Notes: generated by a model not told the origin, from the letters alone. 64,000 bases of DNA from Adiantum capillus-veneris (GCA_014529385.2 CM043961.1:14396978-14460977); one strand, 5' to 3'; positions 46,700-57,496 are shown, counted from the first letter of the stretch. Made by a program: numbers and translations.

Positions 46700-47201
46700 A
46701 AGATATATACCTTTAAACAAGGTTGGAGAGTATTGCAAGGGTGAAGATGGCAATACTACGCTTCCAGTGGAATTACATAATGTAACAACAATGGCAATTC
46801 TCCATAGTGGAGCTAATGTTTTTATTGCCCCCAAGAAGACTTGGAAAAAATGAGGGAAATCAACCTTAAAAGCTACCAGGATGAAATTGCAACTAGCCGA
46901 TGGATATATTGAGAGACTTCTAGGGCTTCTAGAAAAAGTGATTGTGATTTCTTGTGGCATTGAGTATGAGCATACTTTTGCTGTAGTGGATTTTGGCAAG
47001 AAGAACAATTACGACATCATACTTGGACGACCCTTTATGAGACAAGTCAAGATGGTTCAAGACTTGGGGTATGATCACATAAACCTAAGGCACATGGAAA
47101 CCACGACACACATAAATCTAAAAGACCACAGCTACAGATACGTGAACAGAACACCAGTGGAAGAAGTTGATTCAGCTACACTAGCAGGGTTGGGCTTCTA
47201 G
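46700..47201 (+). pseudogene. Retroviral-type aspartic protease of element B, canonical position
   Basis: Active-site region AILHSGANV at ~46797 has His (CAT at 46803) where the catalytic Asp of D-S-G should be. After a stop the open part 46881-47201 carries the flap region and DIILGRPFM (I-L-G motif). It lies between gag and RT, the usual gypsy order. The protease would process the polyprotein; this copy is dead by loss of the catalytic Asp and by stops. Element C lacks this block. Confidence 0.72.
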
Positions 47202-48657
47202 CTTGGTTAGGCAAGCCCGAAGAGCTATGGATGTGCGGTGCATCAAGTTGTGGAAGCTTGCAGCAAGAAGAATGTATATTGGAAAGATCAGTTGAAGGTA
47301 AGGAATACATTCGTGGTCCTTTTCCAGAATAGGCCCTCAATCCATTGGAGTGGACCTAGATACTAGAAACCCTAGATAAGTGTGCTTATTTAGATGGCCC
47401 CACTATAAATTTCTTCGTCGACAAGGATGGATATGATGTGGTTCCTTACTATATGGTCAATATGGTGCAAGGGGAAGATGAAGAGAAACCCTCAGATCAA
47501 CCCAACTGATGAGACAAAGAAAGAAGCGCAAGGAGAGTTTTACAACTCTCTTGAGCAATTTGAATGCGAAGATGATGTGGACAATGAGTGCTCAGACAAC
47601 CTGAGTGACCAAGAGGAAACAGGAGTAGATGTCCGATTTTACGAGTTTTCAAACCAAAAACCTAAACGTCAAGAGAACTAAAAGAGAAAAAGAGATAGAG
47701 GCAGAACGAGATAGAACATCATGCCTAGGATAAGGGACAAAACACAATTTTTATTGCTTGTAAAAGCTGGTGATTGTATCAAGGACAAAATATCAAGGAG
47801 ATACTCTCAGGCCCAATATCCAAAAACAAAAGCAATAATGCAAAAACAAGCTCTATAGTTTGAAACAAAACCCAAGAAAACAAAGAAACTTGGGCAGGAT
47901 CAATGTGGAGAGCCTAAGTGGACCAAGGTAGAGAGAAAAGAGAAGTACAGAGATCTTGAGAAAACTCTGAGGGAAGTATGGACAACAAAAGTAGAGAGTG
48001 GCGAAGAAGAAAATGAGAAGAATGAGGACAAAATGAGTATACCATCCCACTATAGAGAGTTCACATACAAGACAAGAAGATAGTGATGATGCAACCTCTT
48101 TGAGAGTGAAAAGACAAGGATTCTTACGATGGACCTGAGGATACAAAAAAGATAGACTTGGCAGAACCAAGACAAGAGCCACAATTAGCCTACATTGCAA
48201 CGGATCTAAGTCTAGCAGAGCAAGAAAAGCTCATAAGTCTTCTCAAGGAGTACAAGAACGTGTTCTCTTGGTCATACAAGGACTTGAAAGGAGTAGATCC
48301 TATGATACGTCAGCACACGGTTCTCTTAAAACCTGACACCAAGCTCGAGAGCGACCATACACATACAATGATACATTTGCTAAGTGCATCAAAGAGGAGA
48401 TTGATAAATTAAAAGATGCTGAATTCATCTATGAGATAGAACATACCGACTTGGTATCTCCCATTCTGGTGGTACCTAAAAAGAATGGTAAATTACGAGT
48501 GTGTGTGAATCTAAAGAAGGTTAATGCAGCCATGATAAGGGATAACTATCCCTTGCCTCTTACAAATCGTGTCCTACATGAGTAGGCAAACGGACATACT
48601 CCTTCTTAGATGGGTTCTCATGCTACAACCAACTCGTGATTGCCCCTGAGGACCAAG
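47202..48657 (+). pseudogene. Start of pol (linker and RT N-terminus) of element B
   Basis: The linker near 47,930-48,070 reads LREVWTTKVESGEEENEK, matching LKEVWTTEIESGEDENAK in C. From 48158 the RT start YIATDLSLAEQEKL, WSYKDLKGVDP and VVPKKNGKLRVCVN (one frame change near 48,350 and a stop near 48,583) aligns with C. It ends abruptly at Asp-Gln where C is inserted. Confidence 0.85.
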
Positions 48658-49286
48658 TGTTAAGGCGGTTACGCCTCTAGCGGAAGCTAAATAGCGAGAA
48701 CTCAACCAACAACAGAATTTGTCAGACGAGGAAAGAGCTTGACCCGCAGGCGCATGGAAACAACTAGGTGGGTGTCAAATCACTTACTCGACCTTCTAAT
48801 GACAATCACTACTAAGGAAATCAAATCTAAGTTCTAAAATACGCAAGTGACTGAAATCCGTACTACGAACGAATGCTATACAAAATAGGATCTAGAATCA
48901 TTGAATCGATCTCAAACTCAAGGGGAAGTCTATACACTAGGTAAGAACAACACCCTAAAGACTTGAACTGCAAAATCAACCTATAACCACTCCGTGCGGT
49001 AAACGCGTATGAAGACAGGCCGAAAAATACCGGTGATCGAAACTTGACCCCGATGGTACTAATGTGTAGCTCTACTTGTTGTGGTTCTATAGATATGCTA
49101 CACGCTCCATTCCGAGACACGAGTTGGAAGAAAACTCACACCGAAGCTCGTAGGAACTTACCACACATAGAAGCCAATAGCGCGCACTCTTGGTATCTGT
49201 GCGTAGCTCTCGCCGTTGCTAACACAATGGCGGTGTCGCTTCTCCAATGGCGGCTCCGTAGCTCGCGTAGCAAGTAGATAAGACTC

Positions 49287-49340
<54 letters not shown>

Positions 49341-49626
49341 ACACAGTCACGACGCTCAAAAAACTCACTTTGATTAATAATCTTTTTCCTTAGGTTACAA
49401 AAACTTTGGCTTCTATACCTCAGCCTTGGAGGTGAGAACATCTCTAACTAATTACATCAGCAAGTGAAATTACTTTGGGATTACAAGATGGAAACTCAAT
49501 TGAGTCCCGTTACTTAATGAATGGCTCAAATCAAAATTAATGTCGAAAAGACATTTATTACAATCAATGGTTACAAAATGATGAGTGTGAGCAAAAATGT
49601 GGGTGTGATCCTCTACTGGCTCAACA
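48658..49626 (-). repeat. 3' LTR of element C (969 bp)
   Basis: On the minus strand it begins TGTTGAGCC right after the polypurine tract and ends TTAACA at the junction with element B, giving TGTT..AACA ends. It contains a GA microsatellite (49290-49338) and aligns with the LTR of B. ACGCGTATGAAGAC at 49003-49016 resembles half of the family palindrome. Confidence 0.88.
49290..49338. repeat. (CT)n microsatellite in the element C LTR
   Basis: About 49 bases of CT on the plus strand. Confidence 0.97.
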
Positions 49627-49638
49627 CTCCCCCCCTCC
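49627..49638 (-). other. 3' polypurine tract of element C
   Basis: The minus strand reads GGAGGGGGGGAG directly before the LTR start TGTTGA. Confidence 0.85.
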
Positions 49639-49675
49639 GCGTTCATGTCGTCCCTGACATGAATTTTATGCTTGG

Positions 49676-52600
49676 TCAATAAAGTCCTGTCGTCTTGAGC
49701 ATCTGCAAATGTGATTCGTATCGTAGGTTGCCGATGGTCAAGGTTGGGCCGAATATTTTGCTCTCGTGGGTGAAAAAGCCGGTGTAGAAAGCTTCTTCGA
49801 ATGTTTGCATATGGAAGCTAGGCAAAAACATAATCCTTTGGTATAGGAGGTGTAACACTTTTGGAGAAGGCTGCAATGAAAGATCGTACATCATATCAGT
49901 CACCGTGTCGGTTGTCGATAGTAGACTCGAGGTCGTGGCTTTATCTGGCGCGAACACTTCAATGCAAGCTAAGAGAGTCCTGCAAATTTTCTTGAGCATC
50001 TAACATGAAAGGTCAGGAGAGCCAGTAAAGAGCTTGATGGTGCCCATTAGGGTTTTCACCATGTAGGCTTTACCTATTCTCTCTCCTGCCTTTGGTCCTG
50101 GCATCCTGGGATAATTAAGCCAATTTGGCTTATTTTCTGCAATCCTGCCATGCTCTTTCCAATTTCTGACTCTTGGCACCGGACAGAAGGTTGCATCCTC
50201 CCGAATCTCCTTTGGTGCCTCCACCAAGTAGATGAGGTAGGCTGGGTATTTGTTCAGCCAACCTTTCCTCCATCTAGATTGTGGATCTACTATCTTCTTT
50301 GATTGTTCCTCCTTTGTGATGTCGCCTTCGTAAAGAGCGACATACTGATCCTCCTCTATTCTCTTTTTCGTCTTTAGCACTTCAAATTTCATCAAAGGGA
50401 AAGGCAGGCTGGGTTGCATCCACTATTCATGGATCACTTTTGTGTCTAGTCCCTGAAGTCTAATGGAGATTAGGAGTCTCCTCTCCCATTCCATTTCCGC
50501 CTTGGCACTCTCCTCTGCTGACTTTTCTATTTGGTCATGGAGCCTTTGTTCTTCTTCTTCAGAGATTCTTGAAGTCGAGGCCATCTCTTGAGCTGGGGCT
50601 GGATCTTCAATTGTGGTTGCCTCTCCAGTTTCTGGTAGCTCTATGGCTGCTCCACCTGATTCTTCTTGTGGTGTCTCTGTCTCTCTTCTTTGTTGCTCTT
50701 GTAGATCTTGGAGCTGTTTGCAGAGGGCCTCATTCTCTGTCCGTAGTGTTTGATTTTCTAATGTGAGCCTCTCCTCTGCGGCCAATGATCCCTCCGCAAT
50801 GTGCAACCTTTGCACTTGCTCTAATCTTAGCTCTCTTTGTAAGCTTCGGACCTGGTCTTCCAAAACTGGTACGATAGCTCCCTCTTGTTCGGTTTCTGCT
50901 CTGCTAGCTCTAGGGGTAGACCTAAGTCTAGTGATTGTTCTTTCTTGGAGCTCGACTCTTTCCCTTAGCTCAATGAGCTCATCCTTAGCCACCTCCAACT
51001 CATCCTCTATCCGCTCCCTTGCTTCCTGTGCACTTGTTACTTCTCTTGAAGCCTCGGCTAGCTGGAGTACCAAGCCGTCTCTCTTGTTTTCCGCGTCATA
51101 GAGTGATGCTTTATGACTTTCAGATTCAGTCATAGCATTCTCTAAATTTCCCTGTAACTCTGCTTCCCTTTGTTTGGCTGTCTCAATCTCTACTTCCTTT
51201 GCCTTGGACCTTTCTTTTATCTTGCTGAGCAGTTCATGCACCATGTGCATGTCTTTTTCATCATCATCTGTCAACTCTAAAGCTCTTTCCGCCACCACCT
51301 CCATTGGATTTGGCTCTTCTAGTACTTTCGGTTCGTCCAGTTTCTCTTCACTTTCTTTTTTACTATTTGTCTTTTTCTCCGTCCCTCTCCGTTCATCTTG
51401 TTTTTGTAGGGTGATCCCATAAACTGCCTCAAGGGCCTCTTCTTCGGTGTATCCTATCTCTACCAGATCCTCATAATCATTTCTCTTTTGCTGAACTGGA
51501 TCTATCTTCTTTTCTTTGGTCTCGGCTTCTGGCTTTTTCAAAAAATCTGTGTCCACTTCTACTGTGGTCTCTTCCACAATTTTTTCCGTCTTCTTCGAGC
51601 TTGGTACATCAGTCATAGAGGGATGTTTGTCCTCAGCTTCCTTGGCTTTCCCCTTGTCGGCTTGCCCATCTTTCTCTTGAGGCTTAGTAGACTCATCTAC
51701 TTTCCTTTTTCCCTTGTCGTCTTTTTTCAGCTCAGCTTTTAATTGTTGTACCTCCTCTTCAGTGTATGGCTCGACAGGTTGCTGCTCCAAAATAGCCTCT
51801 GACTCCTCATAAGTTTTAATATATTGATCGTATTGATCAATATGTGGCCTGACCGAGCTAGTTCCGACTTTAGTGGGGTTTGGCACCCACTTTTCTTCAA
51901 AGTCACCCTTTAGAGCTCTTTCCGCTCTAAACTGCTCCACTAATCTTTCCATCCTTGCCGCTTTCTGACTTTTGGTTTGCTTGGGAGCAACCTTCTTCTT
52001 TACTTTCTTCTTAAGTGGCTCGTCCACATCCTCTTCAGGTTCTGAAACTACTTCTAGTTTCCGGCGTGCTCTTGTGGATGCCCTCTTGGGTACTTCGGGC
52101 TGTTCTTCCTCCTCGTCGGCTTCTCTAAGCCACTCATTCTGGGAGGGAGCCTTTGGCCACTGATCTCTAGCTCCAATAGCTTCATAAGCTATTCTTGTTA
52201 GAATTTCCGCTCCTCCTATGTATTTTGGCTTCTCGTTGTGCATGGCAATTACTTGCTCGTGGATGTGTTGAGCGTAATTCACCTCTTTTGGCATATTGCT
52301 CTTTAATGCCCATGTGATGGTGGTCGCAATGGCATGGGGTGGTGTCGTATACTTTTGCGGTCTTTTACTGCAAACATGAAGAAATTGGTTGTACAGTCAG
52401 CAAAGGGTTGCCGCTCTTGGGTCCGCCATATCTCCATAGGTCGCATTCTGTTTCTTGGGCCCATAGACCTCTATGGCCTCTCTTCTTTCCCTGACCGAGC
52501 TCCCTTTGTTGTGCAGCTTCAATGCGTCTGCAATTAGCTGTGGAGTGATCTGTACTTCTACCTTCTCTCCATCCATGGCTGTCAATGTGGCTTTTCCATC

Positions 52601-53059
52601 CTTCTGAATGGATGTTGCCAACTCGTACACTCTTCTTGTATCCACACCTGATGGTCTCGAGGTGAAGAAACTGTGCAAGTCTGCCCTTTCCAGGTACCTG
52701 CTGATGTCTCCTGACCTGCTATAATCTACCAATTCCTGTGGGATCATCGGTACATCCACCGCTTGCCCTTGAGGATCTCTGAAAGTCCCCTAGTAGATCT
52801 TTATTCCCTCTTTCTCCAATACTGCTTCCTCCACCCAAGTTTTGGTTGGCTTGAGGGTTTCTGCTGGAATGTCAAAGGGTTCCGCTTTTGCAATAGCATC
52901 TTTGATTGTCGGTCTTTTTCTCTTCGTTGCCGATGACTTGGTGGAATCCATGGATCCTGTAACTCCAATTTCAGAAGTTAGCGTCTTTTTAGTATTGAAA
53001 GCCGAAGTGAAGCTTTTAACTATCCAAATGACTTGAAAATTGAAACATGAGCTATTCAA
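49676..53059 (-). pseudogene. Accessory ORF of element C: ~1,128-codon coiled-coil protein with four in-frame stops
   Basis: One frame runs from 53059 to 49676 and is broken only by TAG 52790-52792, TGA 52397-52399, TAG 50423-50425 and TAG 50000-50002, each one C-to-T step from CAG or CGA. The N-terminal ~250 residues (YELATSIQKDG, then EVQITPQLIADALKL, then LTRIAYEAIGA) have the rhythm of a domain found in plant retrotransposon accessory proteins, to be tested by profile search. The middle (about 52,150-50,450) is Glu/Lys-rich with basic runs (KKKVKKK) and a long heptad coiled coil. The C-terminal ~240 residues are globular-looking and unidentified. No signal peptide or membrane segment typical of an envelope protein is evident. 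The translation start may be Met at 52951, just after a candidate splice acceptor. Confidence 0.72.
52956..52981 (-). promoter_or_regulatory. Candidate splice acceptor before the accessory ORF
   Basis: The minus strand has a branch-site-like CTAAC (52977-52981), then about 20 bases later TTACAG followed by GATCCATGG, with Met at 52951 in the accessory frame. A spliced subgenomic RNA is plausible but unproven. Confidence 0.3.
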
Positions 53060-53117
53060 GGCCTAAGGATGCAAGGTAGGTGAAAAAATATGCAAAATGG
53101 GCTCGAAATCATGCTGG

Positions 53118-54128
53118 AGACATCATACGCGTATGATGTCTTTTGTGTCAAAATGACTTCATATTGGTTGTGCTTGTAGCTGATAGTGTATGCATGATTA
53201 TCATATGCTTGGATTTGAGTTTGGATCCCATTTGATCAAGTTTTGGCCAATTTAGTCCAGTTCCGGCTCTTGGCAAAATTTTGAAAGGGAATTTGATTTT
53301 ATGATCCAAATTGGATAAAACTTGGTGGTTCACTTTCAAATGGAATGTAGATCACTTCTGTTTGGTGGTTGAAGCCCTGAGGTGCCAAAATCACATAGTG
53401 AGACATCATACGCGTATGATGTCTTTTAGTGTATTTTTGGACCAAATTTCTCTATAAGCTTGGATTTGGCTTTAGATAGGCTTATTCAGTGGATTTATGA
53501 AGTTTGGATAGATTTTGGGCTAAAATTGGCTCTGGAGACATCATACGCGTATGATGTCTTTTTCATCAATTTTGCATGGGATTGGTTCTGTGGACTCCCC
53601 ATGTACTAGTGAAGGACTGTCTCTACTCAAATCTTGGTTTGGACTTGAGTATGTTGGATTTGGGCCAAAAATAGGCTTTATGTGAAGGATTTTCCCTCAA
53701 TTGGGCTAATGGGGTGATCCTCTTGACCAAATGGTTCCAAATTTCATATGTAGCATGTATTAGATATATATAATGGATGTATGATGACAAATGAGCAGTT
53801 TTGGCTCTGTAAGTGCAAATAGACATCATACGCGTATGATGTCTTTTGTGTCAAAATGGTGCTTTTTGGTTCCAGATAGCTTGTAGATGTGTTTAACAAC
53901 AATCCTACAAAGTTTCAATGAGTTTGGAGTTATTTTGACAAAATTAGGACCAAAAATCAATTTTATGGCCTACTTTGCGTCTTTTTGGTTTTCCTTGGGT
54001 TTTCTAACTCCAATTCTCATGATACTTGGTTCATAGGATGTGATTAACATGTGGAATGAGGCTATGCACTCAAATGTTGAAATGGATGTGAAATTCATGC
54101 TGTGAGACATCATACGCGTATGATGTCT
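53118..54128 (-). repeat. Palindrome array A of element C, before the accessory ORF (5 copies)
   Basis: Five exact 24-bp palindromes (AGACATCATACG plus reverse complement) start at 53118, 53401, 53536, 53821 and 54105: steps 283, 135, 285, 284. All five are identical while the spacers differ. On the minus strand each is preceded by AAAA. The last copy lies 59 bases before the upstream Met of the accessory ORF. Confidence 0.95.
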
Positions 54129-56004
54129 TTTCTTGAAATGTTGGTCCTTTTGTGCAAAGAATGCTTTGTGCTAGTGCCCTAAGCCCTGCTAACTAGTTTT
54201 CAACTTAAGAAGTCATCAGTTTAGCTAAAAAGACCCCTTATAGGCATTTCAGTCTCCGAAGTTGTCTTTTTGCCTTGGAGTTGAATCTCTTCAACTTTTC
54301 TTCTCGAGAGTTGCATTTCTAGCTCATTGGATATGTTGTGAAGCCATCTATTTGGTTGAAATTGACTTTGGCTCCCCGTTCTCCATCTTTCTCCATTGGA
54401 TACGTTGTGAAGCCATCTATTTGGTTGAACTTGACTTTGGCTCCCCGTTCTCCATCTTTCTCCATTTGGTTGCCCGAAAGCGTCTTTTTCACCATCGGTA
54501 AGTGAATCATATTTCTTTTGGGTTTTGCTTGCAAACATAAGTCATCAATAGTTACTTGAAGCTGCTTGTGAAGTTTCATTTCATTCGGTCGTCAATTTCA
54601 GCCGTTATGCCAAAATGGCGCTTTGTGTGTCTGTCGTCGAATCGGTTGTTTTGACCCACTTTTGGTGGTCCAAACCTGGAGATAATCTATGGTTGCATTG
54701 CCCTCGATGTTGTTAAGCTTCCTGAGAAGTTTTGTGTCGTTTCGACAACTTTTTCCTGTTTGCCTCTTGCAGGCTCTGTTGACCTAGGGTTTTTCCAGTC
54801 GTTCTTTCTCGAGCTTTGAGTGTTAGAAACCCATCTTCTATACTAGGGTAACCCACCTATAAGTTCTTGCAAGGTTTGGTTAGGCGGTTGTGCCACTACC
54901 TAGCATTCTACCGCATTCCCCGTCTGCTCTTGTTTCTTGGTTTTGCTCAGTTTTCGCGACAAAAGTTAATGATAAGCATCAAAAGCTTATGGCAACGAGT
55001 CTACCTCTCATGTTTGGTGTCCTCTGAGCTCTCGTAGCAGTCGTAGAAGGCTGTAGAAGGTTGGATGCTCCTGTGTGCTCTTTGCTCTCTCCAAGTGGAT
55101 AATAGTGCAAATGAGCCTATAAGTGAAGTAAAAAATACTTAACTTTGGACTTCCTGGATCACTTGTTACCAAATTTGACATGTGCTCCTATCTCATCGTA
55201 AAATGCACTTTAGGATTTGAAATTTCTCAATTTGGACTCCGTTTGACCTTTTTCTGAGAAATCTGTCCACTTTGCCAAAATTCTGTCATTTCGGGCTTTC
55301 CGCAACTTTTCCCGAATTGTACTCAATTTTTACCATGGGTTGCCCTTGTCATTAGGATCATCACCATCTATTCTTTTCTTTTTTCTGATCTCGTTTCACC
55401 TGCTTTTTTATTTTTCTTTTACTTTTATCAAGAAAATCATAAAAAATAAAGGAAAATAGCAAATTGAAGCCAAAAAATTCCAAACATACACAATAAATAG
55501 CTGGTAACCCTATGTATATGAATATACACTTATTTGTGATTTCTGGACTTGGATTACCACTTTTTTCCACTTTTTAGCTCCAAAAACACTCTTATTTAGT
55601 GATATTTACACGTCTAGAGACCCAAATTCATCATTTGATCTCTTCTTGTTGCAAAACAAGGTATATAAGGGCATAGATATTATCAATATCCGCAATCAAA
55701 CATAAAAATTGCAAAATCATGTAAGACACTGCCCTTGTAATATAATTTTTGTTTTTCTTTGTTTTTGTCGCTTGTAGCTGCTTTGTAGCTCCTGTATACC
55801 TGTATACCTCCCCCCCTCCTAGTCTGAGTCCTCCTAGACGACTATGAAGTGTCTGTGGGCGAAGCATTGTAGTTGTTTTGGTCTTAAGTTCCCAATGCAA
55901 TTGTAGAGCGATGATACAACAGTCTTTCCAATAAAGCTGCTCTTTGTTTGATTGAAGGATTGGTGGTCGGGTTTTGGGTTGGTTTTGGCACTTCGGTAGT
56001 AGAA
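54129..56004. other. Untranslated region between protease/WxPK ORFs and array A
   Basis: Long AT-rich stretch with only short ORFs. Holds the 69-bp duplication at 54327-54464. No further palindrome copy seen. Confidence 0.5.
54327..54464. repeat. 69-bp direct tandem duplication
   Basis: Two copies, 54327-54395 and 54396-54464, differ at a few positions (GAAATTGAC versus GAACTTGAC). The period is 23 codons, so a minus-strand ORF stays open across both. Recent slippage is likely. Confidence 0.9.
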
Positions 56005-56343
56005 TTAGTAGATGGATTCTTCTTTACCTTGTTGTTCTTTTTCACAATCGAAATCTGCTTCCGCTTCGCTTGTGCTTGCCACAAACTCTTTGCGACCCAA
56101 ACCTAGGAAATACCTAGGAGTTTCCGTGGATTGTACTGAAGGGGGTTCCTGTTTACAAATCCTTGGGATCCAAATTTGCTTGCTATAGCTTTGTGCCCTC
56201 ATGAACTTCTTTGGAATCCAGATCTGTTTCACTATCCTTGATTGTCTGGAATCACTCTGTTGTCTGGTATTGAAGACTCTGTTTTCCACCTTTGTGTTCT
56301 CTGGCACAACCTTTTTTGGTCTCCATACCAACTTTGACTCCAT
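56005..56343 (-). CDS. Small ORF with W-x-P-(K/R) repeats in element C
   Basis: A 112-codon ORF downstream of the protease. Three spaced modules, WRPKKVV, WIPKKFM and WIPRICK, each follow (V/I); a fourth, WQPKV, lies just upstream near 56,443 before a stop. The protein is basic. It may be the tail of the polyprotein cut off by mutation, or a separate small nucleic-acid-binding protein. I do not recognise a family. It starts at Met 56343, 113 bases after the protease stop. Confidence 0.4.
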   Translation of the reverse strand: MESKLVWRPKKVVPENTKVENRVFNTRQQSDSRQSRIVKQIWIPKKFMRAQSYSKQIWIPRICKQEPPSVQSTETPRYFLGLGRKEFVASTSEAEADFDCEKEQQGKEESIY

Positions 56344-56458
56344 TTTTTCCCAAGGTTGAGCTGTTATATTATTGCTTGTCTTCCTTATCCAATGTTGAGA
56401 GTTCCTCGTCGAAGATCAATCCAGTTTGTATAGAAACTTTTGGTTGCCATTGCTTCTT

Positions 56459-57496
56459 CTATTTCTCTGGTTGTTGTTTACCTTTGTTCTTGGATTGTTC
56501 CTTTGGAGTTGGCTCTGCTCCTTTGGTGAACTTAACTGATTGACTTTCACCTTCGTATTTGATAAGCACTGATTTAGAACTCCAGTCAATCATTGCATTG
56601 TATTGCTTCTGCCATGGTTGTCCTAGCAATAATGGATGTTGTGTAGCTTGGTCTTCAACTACGTAAAACAGATGAGGATACACATACTGGTTAATTTGTA
56701 TATGTAAAACTATGCATCCGATAGTTTTGATTGAATTCTCAGAGTAACTCTTTAACTCTTGCTTGGCAGTTTGTAATTTAGTGTCATTTGTCAATTGTCT
56801 ATACAAACTGAGTGAAAGTAGGTTAGTTTGAGCTCCTGAATCCAATAGTGCTCTGGCTTTGATTTGGTTGGTTCCTACTTTGCATTCAATGATGGGTTCT
56901 TCTTTGTCATTATCCATTTCTGTTATACTGACTGCGTTTATTCGTATTGCTCCTTCATTGCGCTGTTTCTGACGTAGTAGTCTTCTTTTCTCCATTCTTT
57001 CCTTCGCCTCGGCTTGCGCTTCCTCCACAATCTTTTTCTTTTTCTGGACACGCAGTTTTTCTTGATGTATTTTGAGAAGCATGTCTTGGGTTAGCGGCAA
57101 AAGATACTTTTTCACTCTGCATCCACTAATCCAATTGGGCATTTCTTCTCCGTCTAATGTAGCAAGCTTGACGGCTCCACTTGGTGATAGATCGTTAATC
57201 ACCAGAGGTCCCATCCCTCGCTTTTTAAGCTTCTTAGCATGCTGTTTCAGAGTGTAAACTAGGACATAGTCCCCAACCTTAAACTCTTTAGTCTGCACAT
57301 GCTTATCAAAAAATTCCTTTTGTCGCCTTTTTTGAGCGTAGATAGAAGCTACTGCTTTTAGGCGAAGCTCGTCTAGATTTTCCAGATCATCTATTCTATC
57401 AGAAAGCTCGTGCCCTGTCCACTCTAGATCCTTAGCCACCCTTAAGGTTGAAATCAAGAATTCTATTGGTAAGATAGCATTTAGCCCAAAAACCAT
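56459..57496 (-). CDS. Integrase C-terminus fused to a retroviral-type aspartic protease (element C)
   Basis: The ORF begins within integrase (MVFGLNAILPIEF), followed by the GPY/F-like segment GPLVINDLSPSGAVKL (~57,195), a charged helical linker (~57,050-56,960), then a protease: ARALLDSGAQTNLLSLSLYR with catalytic D-S-G at 56834-56842, and HPLLLGQPWQKQYNAMIDW (~56,580-56,640) with the hydrophobic-Gly motif. Length (~110 residues) and landmarks fit a complete protease domain. It is in frame with integrase residues, giving gag-RT-RNH-INT-PR. No protease is found between gag and RT. The reading frame joins the upstream integrase core through a one-base frameshift near 57,513. Confidence 0.82.
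   Translation of the reverse strand: MVFGLNAILPIEFLISTLRVAKDLEWTGHELSDRIDDLENLDELRLKAVASIYAQKRRQKEFFDKHVQTKEFKVGDYVLVYTLKQHAKKLKKRGMGPLVINDLSPSGAVKLATLDGEEMPNWISGCRVKKYLLPLTQDMLLKIHQEKLRVQKKKKIVEEAQAEAKERMEKRRLLRQKQRNEGAIRINAVSITEMDNDKEEPIIECKVGTNQIKARALLDSGAQTNLLSLSLYRQLTNDTKLQTAKQELKSYSENSIKTIGCIVLHIQINQYVYPHLFYVVEDQATQHPLLLGQPWQKQYNAMIDWSSKSVLIKYEGESQSVKFTKGAEPTPKEQSKNKGKQQPEK

Larger units (their letters stand above)
41186..48657 (+). mobile_element. Element B: old decayed gypsy element, interrupted by element C
   Basis: It has a 5'-truncated LTR, primer-binding site, palindrome-bearing leader, gag, protease in the usual place before RT, and the first part of RT. Many stops and frameshifts show age. 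At 48657 the RT sequence stops after the codons for Asp-Gln and the 3' LTR of element C begins. The rest of B should lie beyond the right end of C, outside the window. Gag, the gag-RT linker, RT and LTR all align with element C, so B and C are one family. Confidence 0.88.

Noticed and set aside
50569-52163. Plus-strand ORFs over the accessory ORF
   Set aside because: Antisense shadows of the Glu/Lys-rich coiled-coil coding sequence.
49676-53059. Envelope-like glycoprotein
   Set aside because: No signal peptide, hydrophobic fusion segment or membrane anchor is apparent; the composition is charged coiled coil.
53118-56400. Region of array A as the 3' LTR of element C
   Set aside because: A better 3' LTR with TGTT..AACA ends, a polypurine tract and similarity to the LTR of B lies at 48658-49626; array A and B regions are not near-identical as LTRs should be.
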